Source of the DNA: Actinostola sp. cb2023
Lineage: Eukaryota > Cnidaria > Anthozoa > Actiniaria > Actinostolidae
Assembly: GCA_033675265.1 (NCBI GenBank)
Contig: JAUJYZ010000591.1
Location: 62,001-126,000 of the forward strand
Reading direction: 5' to 3'
Length of the DNA: 64,000 bases
The translations under genes were made by a program, and so were the position numbers. The notes under the pieces were generated by a model, which saw only the letters and a program-made list of their open reading frames with translations, did no database searches and was not told the DNA's origin. Shown one piece after another: positions 34,727 through 51,395 of this stretch (positions are counted from its first letter, which is position 1; the number at the start of each line of letters is the position of its first letter).

Positions 34727-36396
34727 GTAACAACGATGGTGACGTGTGATATCTCTGCTAACACTACTAATGTTCGTTGGTGATGAAGTACCTATTGTCA
34801 CAACTATGGTGACGTGTGATGTCTCTGCTAACACTACTAATGTTCGTTGGTGATGAAGTACCTTTTGTCACAACGATGGTGACTTGTGATGTCTCTGCTA
34901 ACACTACTAATGTTCGTTGGTGATGAAGTACCTTTTGTCACAACGATGGTGACTTGTGATGTCTCTGCTAACACTACTAATGTTCGTTGGTGATGAAGTA
35001 CCTTTTGTCACAACGATGGTGACTTGTGATGTCTCTGCTAACACTACTAATGTTCGTTGGTGATGAAGTACATTTTGTCACAACGATGGTGACGTGTGAT
35101 GTCTCTGCTAACACTACTAATGTTCGTTGGTGATGAAGTACCTATTGTCACAACGATGGTGACTTGTGATGTCTCTGCTAACACTACTAATGTTCGTTGG
35201 TGATGAAGTACCTTTTGTCACAACGATGGTGACTTGTGATGTCTCTGCTAACACTACTAATGTTCGTTGGTGATGAAGTACCTTTTGTCACAACGATGGT
35301 GACTTGTGATGTCTCTGCTAACACTACTAATGTTCGTTGGTGATGAAGTACATTTTGTCACAACGATGGTGACGTGTGATGTCTCTGCTAACACTACTAA
35401 TGTTCGTTGGTGATGAAGTACCTTTTGTCACAACGATGGTGACGTGTGATGTCTCTGCTAACACTACTAATGTTCGTTGGTGATGAAGTACCTTTTGTCA
35501 CAACGATGGTGACGTGGATGTCTCTGCTAACACTACTAATGTTCGTTGGTGATGAAGTACCTATTGTCACAACGATGGTGACTTGTGATGTCTCTACTAA
35601 CACTACTAATGTTCATTGCCGATGAAGTACCTTTTGTCACAACGATGGTGACTTGTGATGTCTCTACTAACACTACTAATGTTCGTTGGTGATGAAGTAC
35701 CTATTGTCACAACGATGGTGACTTGTGATGTCTCTGCTAACACTACTAATGTTCGTTGGTGATGAAGTACCTATTGTCACAACGATGGTGACTTGTGATG
35801 TCTCTGCTAACACTACTAATGTTCGTTGGTGATGAAGTACCTATTGTCACAACGATGGTGACTTGTGATGTCTCTGCTAACACTACTAATGTTCGTTGGT
35901 GATGAAGTACCTTTTGTCACAACGATGGTGACTTGTGGTGTCTCTGCTAACACTACTAATGTTCGTTGGTGATGAAGTACCTTTTGTCACAACGATGGTG
36001 ACGTGTGATGTCTCTGCTAACACTACTAATGTTCGTTGGTGATGAAGTACCTTTTGTCACAACGATGGTGACTTGTGATGTCTCTGCTAACACTACTAAT
36101 GTTCGTTGGTGATGAAGTACCTTTTGTCACAACGATGGTGACTTGTGATGTCTCTGCTAACACTACTAATGTTCGTTGGTGATGAAGTACCTTTTGTCAC
36201 AACGATGGTGACTTGTGATGTCTCTGCTAACACTACTAATGTTCGTTGGTGATGAAGTACCTTTTGTCACAACGATGGTGACTTGTGATGTCTCTGCTAA
36301 CACTACTAATGTTCGTTGGTGATGAAGTACCTTTTGTCACAACGATGGTGACTTGTGATGTCTCTGCTAACACTACTAATGTTCGTTGGTGATGAA
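34727..36396. repeat. 70-bp minisatellite, about 24 copies
   Basis: Units contain AACACTACTAATGTTCGTTG, GTGATGAAGTACCTTTTGTC and ACAACGATGGTGACTTGTGA. Variants alternate CTTTTG/CTATTG/CATTTTG and ACTTG/ACGTG. D1 has only about two units at the matching position, so about 22 were gained (or lost) after duplication. Continuous identical units without spacers rule out a CRISPR array. Confidence 0.95.
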
Positions 36397-37834
36397 GCCG
36401 GTCAGCTTAAATATACCTTGGTGCTTACAACAAACGAACAGTCAAAATTACCCATGATACCTTTCGGTCTTGTCGCGTTGGTTTGGTGCTCGTTACAACT
36501 GAAACAACGGTATATAATATATACCTAATCGCATGAACTAGTTGTCGGGTTTGAAGACTCATTGTAGTTCAGACCGCAAGGATGTCTGGGAAATAAGTGA
36601 ATATAAATCAGGTTTTTGTAGCGAGTGAAATGAATCTTACGATGTTATTTGAGAATTTCCCAGAATTCCTTTCGGTTATAGCTTTCATGAAGGCATATAA
36701 TCTGTGACCAAATTTGTAACGTAATAAGCTAGACAACTTTGTTTCGTTAGAAAATAATACACCAGAAAAAAAGATGAGATTGAATAAATGTCAGTTTATA
36801 ATTATCCTTTGCCTTTTTACTCTTGTCAAAGCTTGCATCTGACACCCTCAAAAACTGATAATGTGTTTCGCACGTGGCTGAGAATTAGTGGAAATGTGAA
36901 TAGTGAAAAACAGAAATGAATGGAACTGAATTGTTTTAATAACAGAGAAGGAACGAACGAACGAATGAGCAAGCAAACAAACAAACAAAATATCAGATTC
37001 AATGAGCAAGCAAACAAACAAACAAAATATCAGATTCAATGAGCAAGCAAACAAACAAACAAAATATCAGATTCAATACATGCAAAAACAATGAATCCCA
37101 TCTAGTTAATCCCATACATTGCAGACACTGAACCACTTGTGTGGGCTTGCTGTGTAACCGGGGATTTTCCCTGCTATGATTTTATCTCCAGCTTGTTAAA
37201 TGCAAGTCATACAAATCAATTGTACTTCACACAACTGCCAAATAAAATATTATCAATGTTGGGGATTTCCAAGAAATCGAAACACGTCAAACCTGTTTAG
37301 TGGTTTCCCCGAACTGATTTTTTAATACAGTACTTCCTGTTTCACAAATTAAGTGACAGATTCTGGGAATTAAAGATGTATTTTTCTCTCAACAAATTTT
37401 ACAATATGATCTTTTATTTCAACAGTTTTCGTTTTTCATCAAAGAATTTAAAAAATATTTCCTTCAGACATTTGCTCTGGCAACTGCTAATATAACTGCA
37501 CGCATTTTGTCACACATTTTGTCATGCGTCACGCAATAAGCCAACTTCGGTCGCTCATAACTGTCGCTCTATTCATCGAAATTACTTCAAAATTTCAATT
37601 TTTGCTAATTTTGGTGTGCTCTTTTCAAATATTATATTTTTGTTTTTGTTGGATTAAAATTTAAAATGTCACGCAACAAAATGTCACACCTGCAAACTCC
37701 CCATTTCGTAGAACTGTGATTCTCAGAACTCGAGCTCCATTTCGAGAATTCACAGTTCTTCAAGCGGAAAAGCTAGCTACATAATTCTTACTTTTCGCTT
37801 TCATACGCTTTAGAAAGTTCTCAAAACTTTCACA
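36397..37834. other. Upstream region of gene E
   Basis: Matches 25938-26848 and then 28495-28768. It contains GCAAACAAACAAACAAAATA repeats (36970-37080) and the composite regulatory motifs described separately. No coding exon is seen. Confidence 0.5.
37161..37283 (+). promoter_or_regulatory. kappaB / STAT / IRF-like composite site upstream of gene E
   Basis: GGGATTTTCC (37161-37170) and GGGGATTTCC (37261-37270) both fit GGGRNNYYCC. The second overlaps TTCCAAGAA (37267-37275, TTCNNNGAA) and then GAAATCGAAAC (37273-37283, fits GAAANNGAAAC of interferon-response elements). It lies about 550-675 bp upstream of the gene E ATG. The 15-base core differs by one base from the one in the C/D1 promoter array. 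Confidence 0.55.
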
Positions 37835-39412
37835 ATGTCCACTCTGAGGCTAGAAGACGCTATAGAAGAACTGAGGAAGAAACTTACAGAGTACAAAATC
37901 GGCGATAAATACGGCCTGTCGAGCTTTACTGATGCTGATCCTGGGGAAATGGAGAAGTTCGGAGTTCGTATCGGAGTGTTTGGTCCGACTGGGTCGGGTA
38001 AATCTGCTCTGATTAGCACCATCGCCAAGATTCTTCGTTCTGCAGAAGATGGAGACGTTGCCATATCTCAGTCTGCTGGCGGCGAAGGGACACGAGTGCT
38101 GGAAGAATTCATGTTTGGTGGGTTCTCTATGTATGACACGAGAGGATTCTTTACTATCGATTCTGCATTGGAAGAGAGTAAGTTGGATGGTTTTATTCAC
38201 CATTCATTCATATGTTAAGTTAAATTTATTCAGTGTTTGTTTATTTATTTGATTTGGTAATGTAGTAGACAGACAGACAGAGAAATACAGACAGACAGAC
38301 AGACAGGCAGACAGAATGAACAGGCAATGAATATCCTTTAGTTCCATCTAGCGGCAGAAGAGTTCAAAACTTGTGTCTAAGACAGACAGACAATGAATGA
38401 ATGACAGCTTTATTAAATCACGGTAATTACACAGACAGACACAGACAGCCAAAAGACACAGACAGACACAGACAGCCACAGACACAGACAGACATAGACA
38501 GACAGACACAGACAGGCAGACAGAGACAGCAAGCAGACATACACAGACAGACAGGCACAGACAGACAGAGACAGCAAGCAGACAGACAGACATAGACAGA
38601 CAGACATAGACAAACAGACACAGACAGACATAGACAGACAGACATAGACAAACAGACACAGACAGACTTTAGACAGACAGACAGACACAGACAGACAAGT
38701 AGAAATGATATGTGCGAGGACAAAATGGGTTCCTATAACGAGTAAAGGGAAGTTCCTAATGACTATATGGTGCTACATTTCAATATTTTAAACTTTTAAA
38801 ACTATTATTTTTATCAGCTGAATTTTTCCGCATTTTGTACGGAAGTCTCAGGCCAGGTGAGGAGATTGACCGCGGCGATATGGGACAACAGAAGACAAAG
38901 TCCGCTGGCATAGCAGCTTACAAGCTCAACAAACCCCCACTCTCACGACAGTTGCATGTGGCATTATGGGTAATCAAAGGAGATGATGTCAGACTAATTA
39001 ATGAGGACTACCAAGACAGGCTGGACTTTGTGCTAAGCAAACTCAGAGATGAAGGTAAGACACCAACCAGCGACATGCATTTTCACTGTAGCCTTGGTCT
39101 CTATTTCTTCGTCTGTCTCTCTGTCTTGCTGTCTGTCTGTCTGTCTTGCTGTCTGTCTGTCTGTCTTGCTGTCTGTCTGTCTATCTGTCTGTCGTATACT
39201 TTTAAATAAAGGTGCTATCTATCTATATATCTGTCTGTCTATCTGTCTGTCTATCTGTCTGTCTGAGTATAATAAATTCTAATTCGACCTGGAACAGCAT
39301 TTAAACCAGCTTCTGCTGAACTGGACCATCCTGTAGAAATATTGGACATTTATTTATTTTATTTTTTAAAGTTCATTCATTCATTCTGTCTATCTATCTA
39401 TCTGTCTGTCTA

Positions 39413-39503
<91 letters not shown>

Positions 39504-39608
39504 TTTTTTCTATCTGTCTGTCTATCTATCTGTCTGTCTGTCTGTTTTTCTATCTGTATGTCTATCTATCTGTCTGTCTGTCTGTTTTTCTATCTGTATG
39601 TCTATCTA

Positions 39609-39647
<39 letters not shown>

Positions 39648-40235
39648 TACTCTTTTAAACTCAGCTTTCCTGAAAAGCAATTACTTTGTAATTGATAAAA
39701 TTCTGAGTCAAATAAAGTTCATTCATTCATTCATTCATTCTGTCTGTCTGTCTTTCTTTCTCTATGTGGAAGCTCGAGAGGCACAAAAAGGTATTCTCTC
39801 CTGTGCCTTCTCCTGTGCATGTGTATTGATATGATTTGTTTTTGTTTACCAGCCATCTCCATGGTTACAGTCATAACACATGGTGACGTGCTCGACAAGG
39901 AACCCAATCCAAGTGAAGCACGCAAAGAGGCTAAAGCCAAGGCTCGTGAAGCGACAAAGAGCAATGACTACAACACTTTCGTTATTCATAACTGGACTGA
40001 AAACATCTCCACACTTGATGATAGCACGACCAAGGACATCCTGACGATGATCGACAGAGCACTGGAATGTGGAGAGCGTTCGGTGAAAATCCGCCAAACT
40101 CAACGAAAACAACATCAGTTAAAGGCAGCAAAGCAAGCACAATGTCATGGAGGTAGCGGTCCTACAGAAACAGATGAGACAACTGACATCAGGGACAAGA
40201 ACTATATCTATAAATATAACAATCTTTCAGAGTAG
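37835..40235 (+). CDS. Short IFI44-like GTPase, gene E
   Basis: Three exons, 37835-38177, 38818-39054 and 39853-40235, with phase-1 GT/AG introns, give 320 residues ending at TAG. The P-loop [11 protein letters not shown] is at about 48-57, DTRGFF at about 101-106, [12 protein letters not shown] follows the first intron, and THGD (G4-like) is at about 202-205. The tail is basic and Q-rich. It lacks the long E/R coiled coil and the SAM-like domain of genes A-C. An extra intron splits its GTPase region where A-C have one exon. It therefore belongs to a separate branch of the same family. Introns contain AGAC and CTGT microsatellites. The ATG at 37835 starts an open frame right after a region conserved in the duplicate promoter. 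GTP binding is a family inference. Confidence 0.8.
38262..38700. repeat. AGAC-rich microsatellite in gene E intron 1
   Basis: Imperfect CAGACAGACA and ACAGACAGCC repeats interrupted by unique sequence at about 38315-38425. Cysteine/serine-rich minus-strand frames are artefacts. Confidence 0.9.
39100..39755. repeat. CTGT / CTAT microsatellites in gene E intron 2
   Basis: Several runs of CTGT with CTAT interruptions (39115-39265, 39388-39650, 39740-39755). Two short unique stretches both contain AATAAAGTTCATTCATTC, which suggests a repeated seed. Confidence 0.9.
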
Positions 40236-40239
40236 TTTT

Positions 40240-40595
40240 GCCCCTGGGGGGGGGGGGGGGGACTAATGTGAAAGGGGCGCGGATTATTCGGTCGGAAAAT
40301 TTGAATTAAACCCCTAAAGGAGACCATCCTGGGCGTGGCTCAAGCGTTATTTGGCCTCTAAAAGATACCATTCTAAACCAGAAATATTACAGATTTCCTG
40401 CCTGATCGGTCTAGACTACCATCGTTAATACGGTAATATACTGAGGTCGTTTTTATTTCTTCGCGAACAACTCTAAATGATGCCTTTGTCGCTAAAAACA
40501 TTGGCGTTCCGTCGTGAACACCCTAAGTGATACCAAAAACCGTAATTTACACCCCTAAAAGAGACGACGATCATTTCCGCCATTTCACATAGGGA

Positions 40596-40630
<35 letters not shown>
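40240..40630. mobile_element. MITE with poly-G / poly-C termini
   Basis: The left end has a G run followed by ACTAATGTGAAA. The right end has TTTCACATAGGGAGTG followed by a C run. Internal CCCCTAAAAGAGAC and CCCCTAAAGGAGACC direct repeats occur. It sits a few bases after the gene E stop. Confidence 0.55.
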
Positions 40631-40631
<1 letters not shown>

Positions 40632-40885
40632 AACCGGGCTAGTTTTGCGTTGTGAATCGTCAGTCATTTCTTAGTTGTCTGTTTTCTTTTGAACATATTT
40701 AATGTGTCCAACCGCCATAAGATACGTGTCTTATTTCCATGACATATAAGTTATATTGCAAAGTAGTAACCTTTCAAAGTTGCATTTTATAAACACTTGT
40801 TTTGGGTTACCTGTGTTGGGTCTAAGTTTCTCCCGGTCACACATCCAACACAGGGTACCCGTTCGCACTAATCTTTAGCTTGATG
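40631..40885. other. Intergenic, 3' flank of gene E
   Basis: No gene or strong structure is seen. Confidence 0.4.
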
Positions 40886-41135
40886 TAATAGACCTCTTTA
40901 GCTTCATATGTAAATTCCCCATTTCAAACCATGTGATGTAAACATGATATTCTCTGAAGAATTGTTCCTTTATATTTCTGAAATTTATTCGTTCATTTTT
41001 TAAATATTTATTATTATTTTTTCTTTTTCTTTATTTATTCGTTCATATTGAAAGGACTAATTCTCCAGAGAACACCATGTTTACATCACATGATCTGAAA
41101 TGGACAATTTACATACAAGCTAAAGAGGTCTATTA
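40886..41135. mobile_element. MITE, TAATAGACCTCTTTAGCTT ends
   Basis: 250 bp with inverted arms TAATAGACCTCTTTAGCTT and AAGCTAAAGAGGTCTATTA, plus internal inverted CATGTGATGTAAACATG. It is non-coding. Confidence 0.75.
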
Positions 41136-41346
41136 TAGTACTATAGATATTTTTTCCATAACCGATTTAACTTAATCCGCCGTTAATCTTGAATAATCCC
41201 ACGGTTTTTGCCGGAATAAAAATGGCACTTCCTGTATGAACAGCTGATATTGTAACTATTTGAACTCAAACATATTTACTGTTGCTATGTCCCACAAGCC
41301 ATCACATTTTATCAAAAATCAGTACCGGAAAAAGCTCGATTGAAGA

Positions 41347-41690
41347 ATATTGTATATGGGGTTTTATTAGCTAGATACTCTGACCATCTAGTACAATATT
41401 GTATATGGGGTTTTATTAGCTAGATACTCTGACCATCTAGTACAATATTGTATATGGGGTTTTATTAGCTAGATACTCTGACCATCTAGTACAATATTGT
41501 ATATGGGGTTTTATTAGCTAGATACTCTGACCATCTAGTACAATATTGTATATGGGGTTTTATTAGCTAGATACTCTGACCATCTAGTACAATATTGTAT
41601 ATGGGGTTTTATTAGCTAGATACTCTGACCATCTAGTACAATATTGTATATGGGGTTTTATTAGCTAGATACTCTGACCATCTAGTACAA
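41347..41690. repeat. 49-bp tandem array, seven near-identical units
   Basis: Units of AATATTGTATATGGGGTTTT plus ATTAGCTAGATACTCTGACC plus ATCTAGTAC. The units appear identical, so the array is recent or homogenised. Confidence 0.95.
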
Positions 41691-43512
41691 TTAAACTTGT
41701 AAAATGTTCAAAACTTATCTGTATTAAAACTACAATTCAAATCAGTAGTATTAGTAATACTGGCTCTGCTTGATAGCACATGGAGGGCAGTGTTTATTGC
41801 CCGTCGTTTGAAGCAAAATAATGAGATTCAAGGAGTTTTAACAGCTGATTGAAGCCAAGCAATTGGAAATACTGGGGACCATGAATTCTCTGGCCTCAAC
41901 GACATTCAAGCTTTTACCATAATGGAGTTCGGTCTTGTAATGATCTGATGTCTTCGAAACGTTTTTTGAAAAAAAAAAAAAAAACAACAACAAACAAACA
42001 AAAAAACGAACTAGTGAGCTGAAAGTTGTATGTATAAAATATTAGAGTGTAGTGGTAGTGTATGTGAGAGTACAGAGTCCCCCAATTAGTGCGCAAGCGC
42101 TAGAACACATATTGGACACTTAAATAAACAGTTACTGTTTTTTTTATAGGTGTATACACTGAAAGATCGACCTGTTTGATATTCCACGATATTCTGAATG
42201 AACAAATCAATTATCAATGAAAAGTTTTACTCCGACGAAGGGCAAAGGCTCGAAACGTGAGCCAGTTATAAGTACTCTTTTTCACGGTGTTATAGATTTC
42301 CCATATCTTTGGATAAAAAGTCATTGATAATCTAGAGGGGAAATGAAGTAATTGCATCGTTCCTCGTAAAATTAAGGAGTAATTTCACATGAAACAATCG
42401 TGAAATTATCCAGTAATTTTACTTGGCACCCCATGATTAGCCAGGCTAAATGTGTAAACAAAGCAAAAAATAATTAAATGTGTGTGCCACGGATACTACG
42501 TACTAATAATTTGCACAACAATAGACATGCAGTCCATTCACAGGAAACACTAGGTTATTTTGTCCTCCAAAACAACAAGCGCGCACGATAGCCTAGTGGT
42601 GCGGGGCAGTTATTTAGTGGGCCTAGGATCCGACTGTTCCCTCCCCCTTTGACTACTAAGCTGATTGACCGCTAAACACTGTGTCAAAACTTCCACTTTT
42701 TCAGTGATTTTAATTATTTTAAAGTTACCTGAATATTGGATTTAACTTGTTTCGTGTTCTTCAGAGGAGGACTTCGAACACATCTGCCAAGAAGTCAATA
42801 GTTTACCATTGTGGTGGTTTTTTAAAAGCTAAACATTAATTGCCCTGCACTTCGGGACTCCACGTCTGTCATGAATTAATGTTCTACGCACTCAGTTTAG
42901 GGTACTTGCCAAGCTAATAACAGAAAGCGCGGCAAAGCGAAGTCTGACAACCATGAACCGGCGCTTACACTGAACAGATTGTAAACTTGTTTCAGCCTCT
43001 CTCTTTTTTTATTGTGCTTCAACTGAACAGTGTTCACAACGGGCGGGAAGGTGCTATTACCAATGTACGCACGTTATCATCGAGAATCGCACGACGACAA
43101 GTACCATTGGTGATTAATGGGTTCGCAAGTGCACCACTGATGTTTTCTCCTCAAATTTGCAATTTGCTATTGGGAACTTTCAATCATTGTATGAAAAAAG
43201 GTCGTATGTGAGGGTCACACGTTTATAAGTGCGAATTCACTTTTATGTGCTACCCTCTTGAAGTAAAGTCATCATCATCATCATCATCATCGTCGTCGTG
43301 TTTTTACCAATGGTGACAATGGTGTCACCCCAATGCAGAGTCTTACAAAGACCTCACCGGCCCAGCAAATATACGAAAATGAGAAGAAGCGCATGTACGC
43401 CAGCAGAGTCAGGCTTGGAAGTCGAACAAGCGACATTTACGCCTTTAGTATTTACCACAACGTGAGGTATGGCAGATGAGTGTAGAAGATACCACAGTAG
43501 GCTCGCCGAACT
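41691..43512. other. Intergenic, transposon debris
   Basis: No gene is recognised. 42005-42070 resembles 51137-51190 (CGAACTAGTGAG and TATTAGA.TGTAGT). TAGCCTAGTGG near 42591 fits a tRNA A box but lacks a good B box. A short ATC repeat lies at about 43271-43293. Confidence 0.4.
42232..42256 (+). other. Hammerhead-like core motif
   Basis: CCGACGA, then GGGC/GCTC able to pair with one wobble around AAAG, then GAAAC. It resembles a ribozyme core with one change (C for U in CUGANGA). Flanking helices were not established. Confidence 0.3.
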
Positions 43513-43959
43513 AATAGACCTTTTTACCGATACGGCGGCCATTTTGGATTTTATTGTTTTGGCTAAAACATTATGGGATGCTCAGGGTGCAAATGACCCC
43601 AAACCTGTACAGTGTCAGTGTGGAGTCGTGCGGATCGCGTCAATATATTATTTTTCTATGTCACTCTAGCCTGCATAGTGTTGTATGACTTACTATCTAC
43701 ATGTGTTGTGTATTGTTGTATAATTTTGTCTTAATTAAGTGTCCCCGATTAGTGTATATATTATTTTTCTATGTCACTCTAGCCTGCATAGTGTTGTATG
43801 ACTTACTATCTACATGTGTTGTGTATTGTTGTATAATTTTGTACAAATTCATTGCTTTAAATTAGGTTTTCGTAGTTTTTCATGGCCAAATGGTTACTAG
43901 CTTGCACCCTGGGCATCCCATAATTCAAGATGGCCGCCGTATTGGTAAAAAGGTCTATT
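43513..43959. mobile_element. MITE, AATAGACCTTTTTACC ends
   Basis: Inverted ends of about 60-80 bp include GGCGGCCATTTTGGATT and TTATGGGATGCTCAGGGTGC. Inside, a segment of about 88 bp starting TATATTATTTTTCTATGTC is present twice. Confidence 0.75.
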
Positions 43960-44030
43960 GCCAACAAGAAAGGGGAAGACTATGCTACTACTATACCCTG
44001 GATACGGGCAAAGGTTGAGATCAGAAGTGC

Positions 44031-44265
44031 TTACCATTTAGTCGAAAAAACCGGAAATTCCGGTTGGAAAAACAAATGGTTGTGTCATTCCGATCGGTAA
44101 GTTTCGGAAAACTCGGTCTAGCGATTGAAGTAATCCACTTTTCCCGCTCTTTTCGTTTTTTTCCGTAGACGCGTGTACCATTAGACCGAGTTTTCCGGAA
44201 TTTTCCTATCGGAATGGCACCTTTTTTTTTCAAGCCGGAATTTTCGGTTTCCGAGTAAATGGTAA
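44031..44265. mobile_element. MITE, TTACCATTTAGTCGAAAA ends
   Basis: Inverted ends TTACCATTTAGTCGAAAA and CCGAGTAAATGGTAA, with internal inverted ACTCGGTCTA and CATTCCGATCGG. It is non-coding. Confidence 0.75.
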
Positions 44266-44295
44266 ACTATTGTTATTACTACTAGTTTTCTATTA

Positions 44296-45686
<1,391 letters not shown>

Positions 45687-45687
<1 letters not shown>

Positions 45688-45796
45688 GTAAATTACCTAC
45701 ATGTAGTGAGATTTGCAATTGCTTGTGTAAAAATACATGAAATAAAGTTTCCATCATGATGATTATATTATTATTATGATTATTATGATTATTATG

Positions 45797-45829
<33 letters not shown>

Positions 45830-45880
45830 TTTTATTATTATTATTATCATTATTATGATTATGAATATTGTTATTATTAT
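45687..45880 (+). repeat. 70-bp element, copy 2, with ATT/ATG tail
   Basis: The same 70-bp segment as at 44857, followed by a decayed ATT/GAT repeat to about 45880. Confidence 0.6.
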
Positions 45881-45934
45881 CCGTCTCTCGTCTTCACTTG
45901 ATCGAAGGCCCCTCGAGAACCCAGAGTATTTTAA

Positions 45935-46363
45935 AAGCCACTTCACGCTGTCGTCCGCCATTTTGAATTGGGACAAACGCGGCAAAATTTGTAGAAATCT
46001 GGATCACTTTGATTTGCCGTAACTCCGCTCGATTTCGTTGGATTTTTAAAAACTTACCATATTAGAAAATATGTTTTCTTTGTTATTTATGTCCTATAAT
46101 ATCATGGGTATTGGAAGGCTACAAATCGAGAAAAAAAAGATTTTTGTTTTCAAAATAAAACGTTCGGCACCTGAATATGCAAATTAGCTCGAAATTTTAA
46201 GATCCATTCGTGAGAAGAAGATTGAATCGTAAAAGGTAGTTAAACAGTCCCTGACAACTGATATGCATGCCTGCTGATTATCGAAGTTTAATTTTGAAAA
46301 TCCAAAAAAATCGAGCGGAGTTTGTCCCAATTAAAAATGGCGGACGACAGCGTGAAGTGGCTT
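45935..46363. mobile_element. MITE, AAGCCACTTCACGCTGTCG ends
   Basis: The inverted ends continue through GTCCGCCATTTT and TTGGGACAAAC. 429 bp, no coding capacity. Confidence 0.8.
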
Positions 46364-46785
46364 ATTCTTACCAAATGTTTTTGATCAATTGATGTAATTA
46401 CTAAAGGACTATTGACATGCACCTGCCTTTCAGACATACGTGCTGCTACAAGCCGCACAGTAGTCGCCTTCAAAGTGAAGATACAGATTACTAGAGTGAG
46501 TTTTATTGTATATAAGGTCAGTGGCTCAAAGTAGTTTTTTACTGACCACACATCTACTTTTCATTCCGCGAATTGATAGACTTATCCTAGACCGATCAAA
46601 AACGACTTTTGCACCAGTTATCGGGCAAAGATGGAAATTTAGAATTATGTCAGTTTCAGCCGCTCGATCGAGGTTTCCTTGGCAATGATAAACAAATGAG
46701 ATCGTTGAAATCAATTTTTCCGACTAAAATATCTCAAGATTTCGATGAACTCTAGACAATCGACTATATACATGATAACATACTA
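46364..46785. other. Intergenic, nothing recognised
   Basis: Short frames only, with no motif or splice support. Confidence 0.4.
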
Positions 46786-46920
46786 AGGCAAAGTAGCTGA
46801 GACAGAATTCAAACTGTTTGATATCAGAGCGATTTTGAATAATTCGCATAAATATTTTTTATGCGAATTATTCAAAATCGCTCTGATCAAAAAGTTTGAA
46901 TTCTGTCAGCTACTTTGCCT
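46786..46920. mobile_element. Palindromic element
   Basis: AGGCAAAGTAGCTGA and its inverse at the right end, with GCGATTTTGAATAATTCGC mirrored around a short AT loop. It could be a small foldback transposon. Confidence 0.65.
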
Positions 46921-46992
46921 ATTTAAACTTGAAATTGTGATTATAGTATAGTCAGTATTTATTGCATGTACAGTTTAGTTAGCTTAACCAAT

Positions 46993-49104
<2,112 letters not shown>

Positions 49105-50025
49105 TAGTTAATTTATAGAAAGGAATGATTTAGCCTGCGTCCAGACGTCCTCTCTCCAATTCGAAAATACGAGAGCAGAGCTGCGGCTGTACACAGGCTA
49201 GGAATGGTTTTGAAACCCAGCAAGCAGCATTGTTCTACGTTTTTGTTCGTTTTTTCCAACCGTGACCGTCTCAAGGTACTTAAGGCCTGGTTCAAGCCTT
49301 AAATAGCAGAAAAACGAAACAAATTATAATGTCTAATCATTTTGACTAAACATCACAAAACTTGGCACAGCTTGAGAGTTTTATATCCTCTACTCATTTA
49401 AGGGAATGAAATCCAAAACAGCGTTAACCACGTGACAAAGAATTTTGAAAACAAAATATAAAATGCGGTCGCCAGTTTAAGAGGAAATTGAAAGCAAATA
49501 GTTGTGTATAATCACGTTTATGATCACCTATTAACCCTCGTTTAGAAAACCTGTCTCCCGCTTTTTGCAAGGAGAATATTTCGGAAAAGAGGTCACGTGA
49601 CCATTTCATCAGATTATATTTCTGTAGTTTTCTCTTAAACTATATAAAATTCCGAGGTTTTCTAAACGCTATCTTGTTTAACTGATTATTCTTAACGCTA
49701 TTACGTAAAAGGTATTTCATTGTGAATTGAATTCGCGACCGCATTTAAGAAAAACTATATTTTCCTCCATAAGGTCACGTGATCACATGACGTCACAATT
49801 GTTAGATCCAAATTGTCTCAAATCTTGTATATAACCTTATGCCTAAATATGAGTGCCTAAGTAAATTAGAGCAGCGAGTTATTACAAGAAATGTGATTTT
49901 CCAAATTGCCTTTTTGATTAAGTACCTTGAGCGTGCACAAACAAAATATTTGTTTTCATATATCAAACATACAGCCACTAACACCCAGTCACAACCATAG
50001 CATTATTTAGTATTTAGCATTGTTA
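49105..50025. other. Intergenic, possible old inverted repeat
   Basis: AAACCTGTCTC/GAGGTTTTCTAAACG, GCGGTCGC/GCGACCGC and several GGTCACGTGA palindromes hint at a decayed inverted element at about 49390-49800. No gene is seen. Confidence 0.35.
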
Positions 50026-50026
50026 T

Positions 50027-50370
<344 letters not shown>

Positions 50371-50498
50371 AATAATGGAAACTTTATTTCTTGTATTTTT
50401 ACACAAACAATTGCAAATCTCACTACATGTAGGTAATTTACAATTGACTACTTGAACTCGAAAATATAACTAACAAAAAGAAAATAGTAACATAGAAA

Positions 50499-50531
<33 letters not shown>

Positions 50532-50602
50532 TTTAAAACTTCATTAATTCGGGATCAAGCCACTCCTTATTTCTACAACAGAAAATATAATATGTTGACC
50601 TG

Positions 50603-51395
<793 letters not shown>

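Larger units (their letters stand above)
20175..37755. repeat. Tandem duplication, units 20175-28768 and 29516-37755
   Basis: Unit 1 runs from the middle of D1 exon 2 to the gene E promoter copy, and unit 2 repeats this order. The junction joins promoter sequence to CCCGACAAAGTCAGGCC of exon 2. Exon lengths are preserved (297, 474 and 270 nt). Differences are mainly transposon insertions and minisatellite copy number. Confidence 0.85.

Noticed and set aside
34727..36396. CRISPR-like regular repeat
   Set aside because: Units are contiguous and identical over the whole 70 bp with no unique spacers, and the host is eukaryotic.
42585..42650. tRNA gene or intact SINE
   Set aside because: TAGCCTAGTGG fits an A box, but no proper B box or cloverleaf can be drawn.
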